From: Planctomycetaceae bacterium
GTDB lineage: Bacteria; Planctomycetota; Phycisphaerae; Phycisphaerales; SM1A02
Reading direction: 5' to 3'
DNA: 61,601 bases
Assembly (NCBI GenBank): GCA_947492385.1
Contig: CANLMX010000009.1
Coordinates: 1-61,601, forward strand
Under the pieces are notes generated by a model. That model saw nothing but the letters and a program-made list of their open reading frames with translations. It ran no database searches and was not told where the DNA came from. The position numbers and the translations under genes were made by a program. Below are positions 61,547 through 61,601 of this stretch, piece by piece (the stretch's first letter is position 1; every line of letters begins with the position of its first letter).

Positions 61547-61601
61547 ATGAAGGTCCGACCCCTCGGAGACAAGATCCTCGTCAAGCGCGACGAAGCCGCC
61601 A
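61547..61601 (+). CDS. groES: Co-chaperonin GroES (5' part only)
   Basis: The first 18 codons are visible, reading MKVRPLGDKILVKRDEAA, the standard GroES start. AGGAG at 61533-61537 is the ribosome site. The gene runs off the window. GroES caps GroEL in protein folding. It follows the receiver-like gene by 2 bases, so it is expected to be under the sigma-54 promoter at 60922. No CIRCE (HrcA operator) repeat was found upstream. Confidence 0.9.
   Translation, partial: MKVRPLGDKILVKRDEAA

Overview
The window looks like chromosomal DNA of a planctomycete, most likely of the Phycisphaerae/Phycisphaerales type. The reasons are: high GC; two secreted proteins ending in NGDGxxDGxDLGxLLxxWG repeats; prepilin-like proteins with an H-X9-DG motif; a DUF1549/DUF1553 plus DUF1501 pair; and three secreted proteins with PxPG-type (PEP-CTERM-like) tails ending in arginine runs. 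This placement is an inference from gene content, not from a marker-gene tree. Coding density is very high and no gene-free stretch exceeds 300 bases. No rRNA, CRISPR array, insertion sequence or prophage was seen; one tRNA is present.

Layout. 1-1071: end of a secreted repeat protein and a pseudopilin. 1144-3548 (minus): cupredoxin protein and a beta-propeller protein. 3617-5746: SpoU RNA methyltransferase and an HtrA-type protease. 5846-9686: eboD-like, a small protein, eboB-like and an MFS exporter. 9679-11760 (minus): sialate O-acetylesterase. 11791-17244: GATase hydrolase, thioredoxin, eboE, eboC, lone nuoA and an MBL/beta-CASP protein. 17334-20341: parB with two parS sites, YceI and two membrane proteins. 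20351-27072 (minus): DEAD helicase, two amidohydrolase proteins and FlgM. 27242-31300: lipoprotein, holB, CYTH protein, lone atpC and scpB. 31415-32804 (minus): two PxPG-tail proteins. 33035-38075 (minus): DUF481 protein, SMUG1-type uracil-DNA glycosylase, eboF, DUF3299 protein and tRNA-dihydrouridine synthase. 38208-40432: two lipoproteins, one PstS-like. 40433-44825 (minus): DUF1501 and DUF1549/1553. 44917-50119: pullulanase, xylose isomerase and xylulokinase. 50112-54379 (minus): aldose epimerase, SDR and metalloprotease. 54654-61601: PxPG-tail protein, purT, tRNA-Pro, pseudopilin, DUF4230-like protein, ppk2, asnS, a receiver-like protein and the start of groES.

The most notable system is an almost complete Ebo gene set (B, C, D, E and F recognisable, plus a small gene in the EboA position). 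It is broken into three loci about 30 kb apart instead of one operon, and the eboB-like gene overlaps an MFS exporter gene by ATGA. In other bacteria the Ebo cluster is linked to moving a metabolite precursor to the periplasm, so this may be a metabolite-export pathway with its own exporter. A second notable unit is a well-matched sigma-54 promoter with three upstream 11-bp repeats in front of a receiver-like gene and groES.

Several genes normally embedded in large operons are found alone here: nuoA, atpC, parB without parA, and flgM without flagellar genes. Long inverted repeats sit at gene ends, and one covers a start codon.
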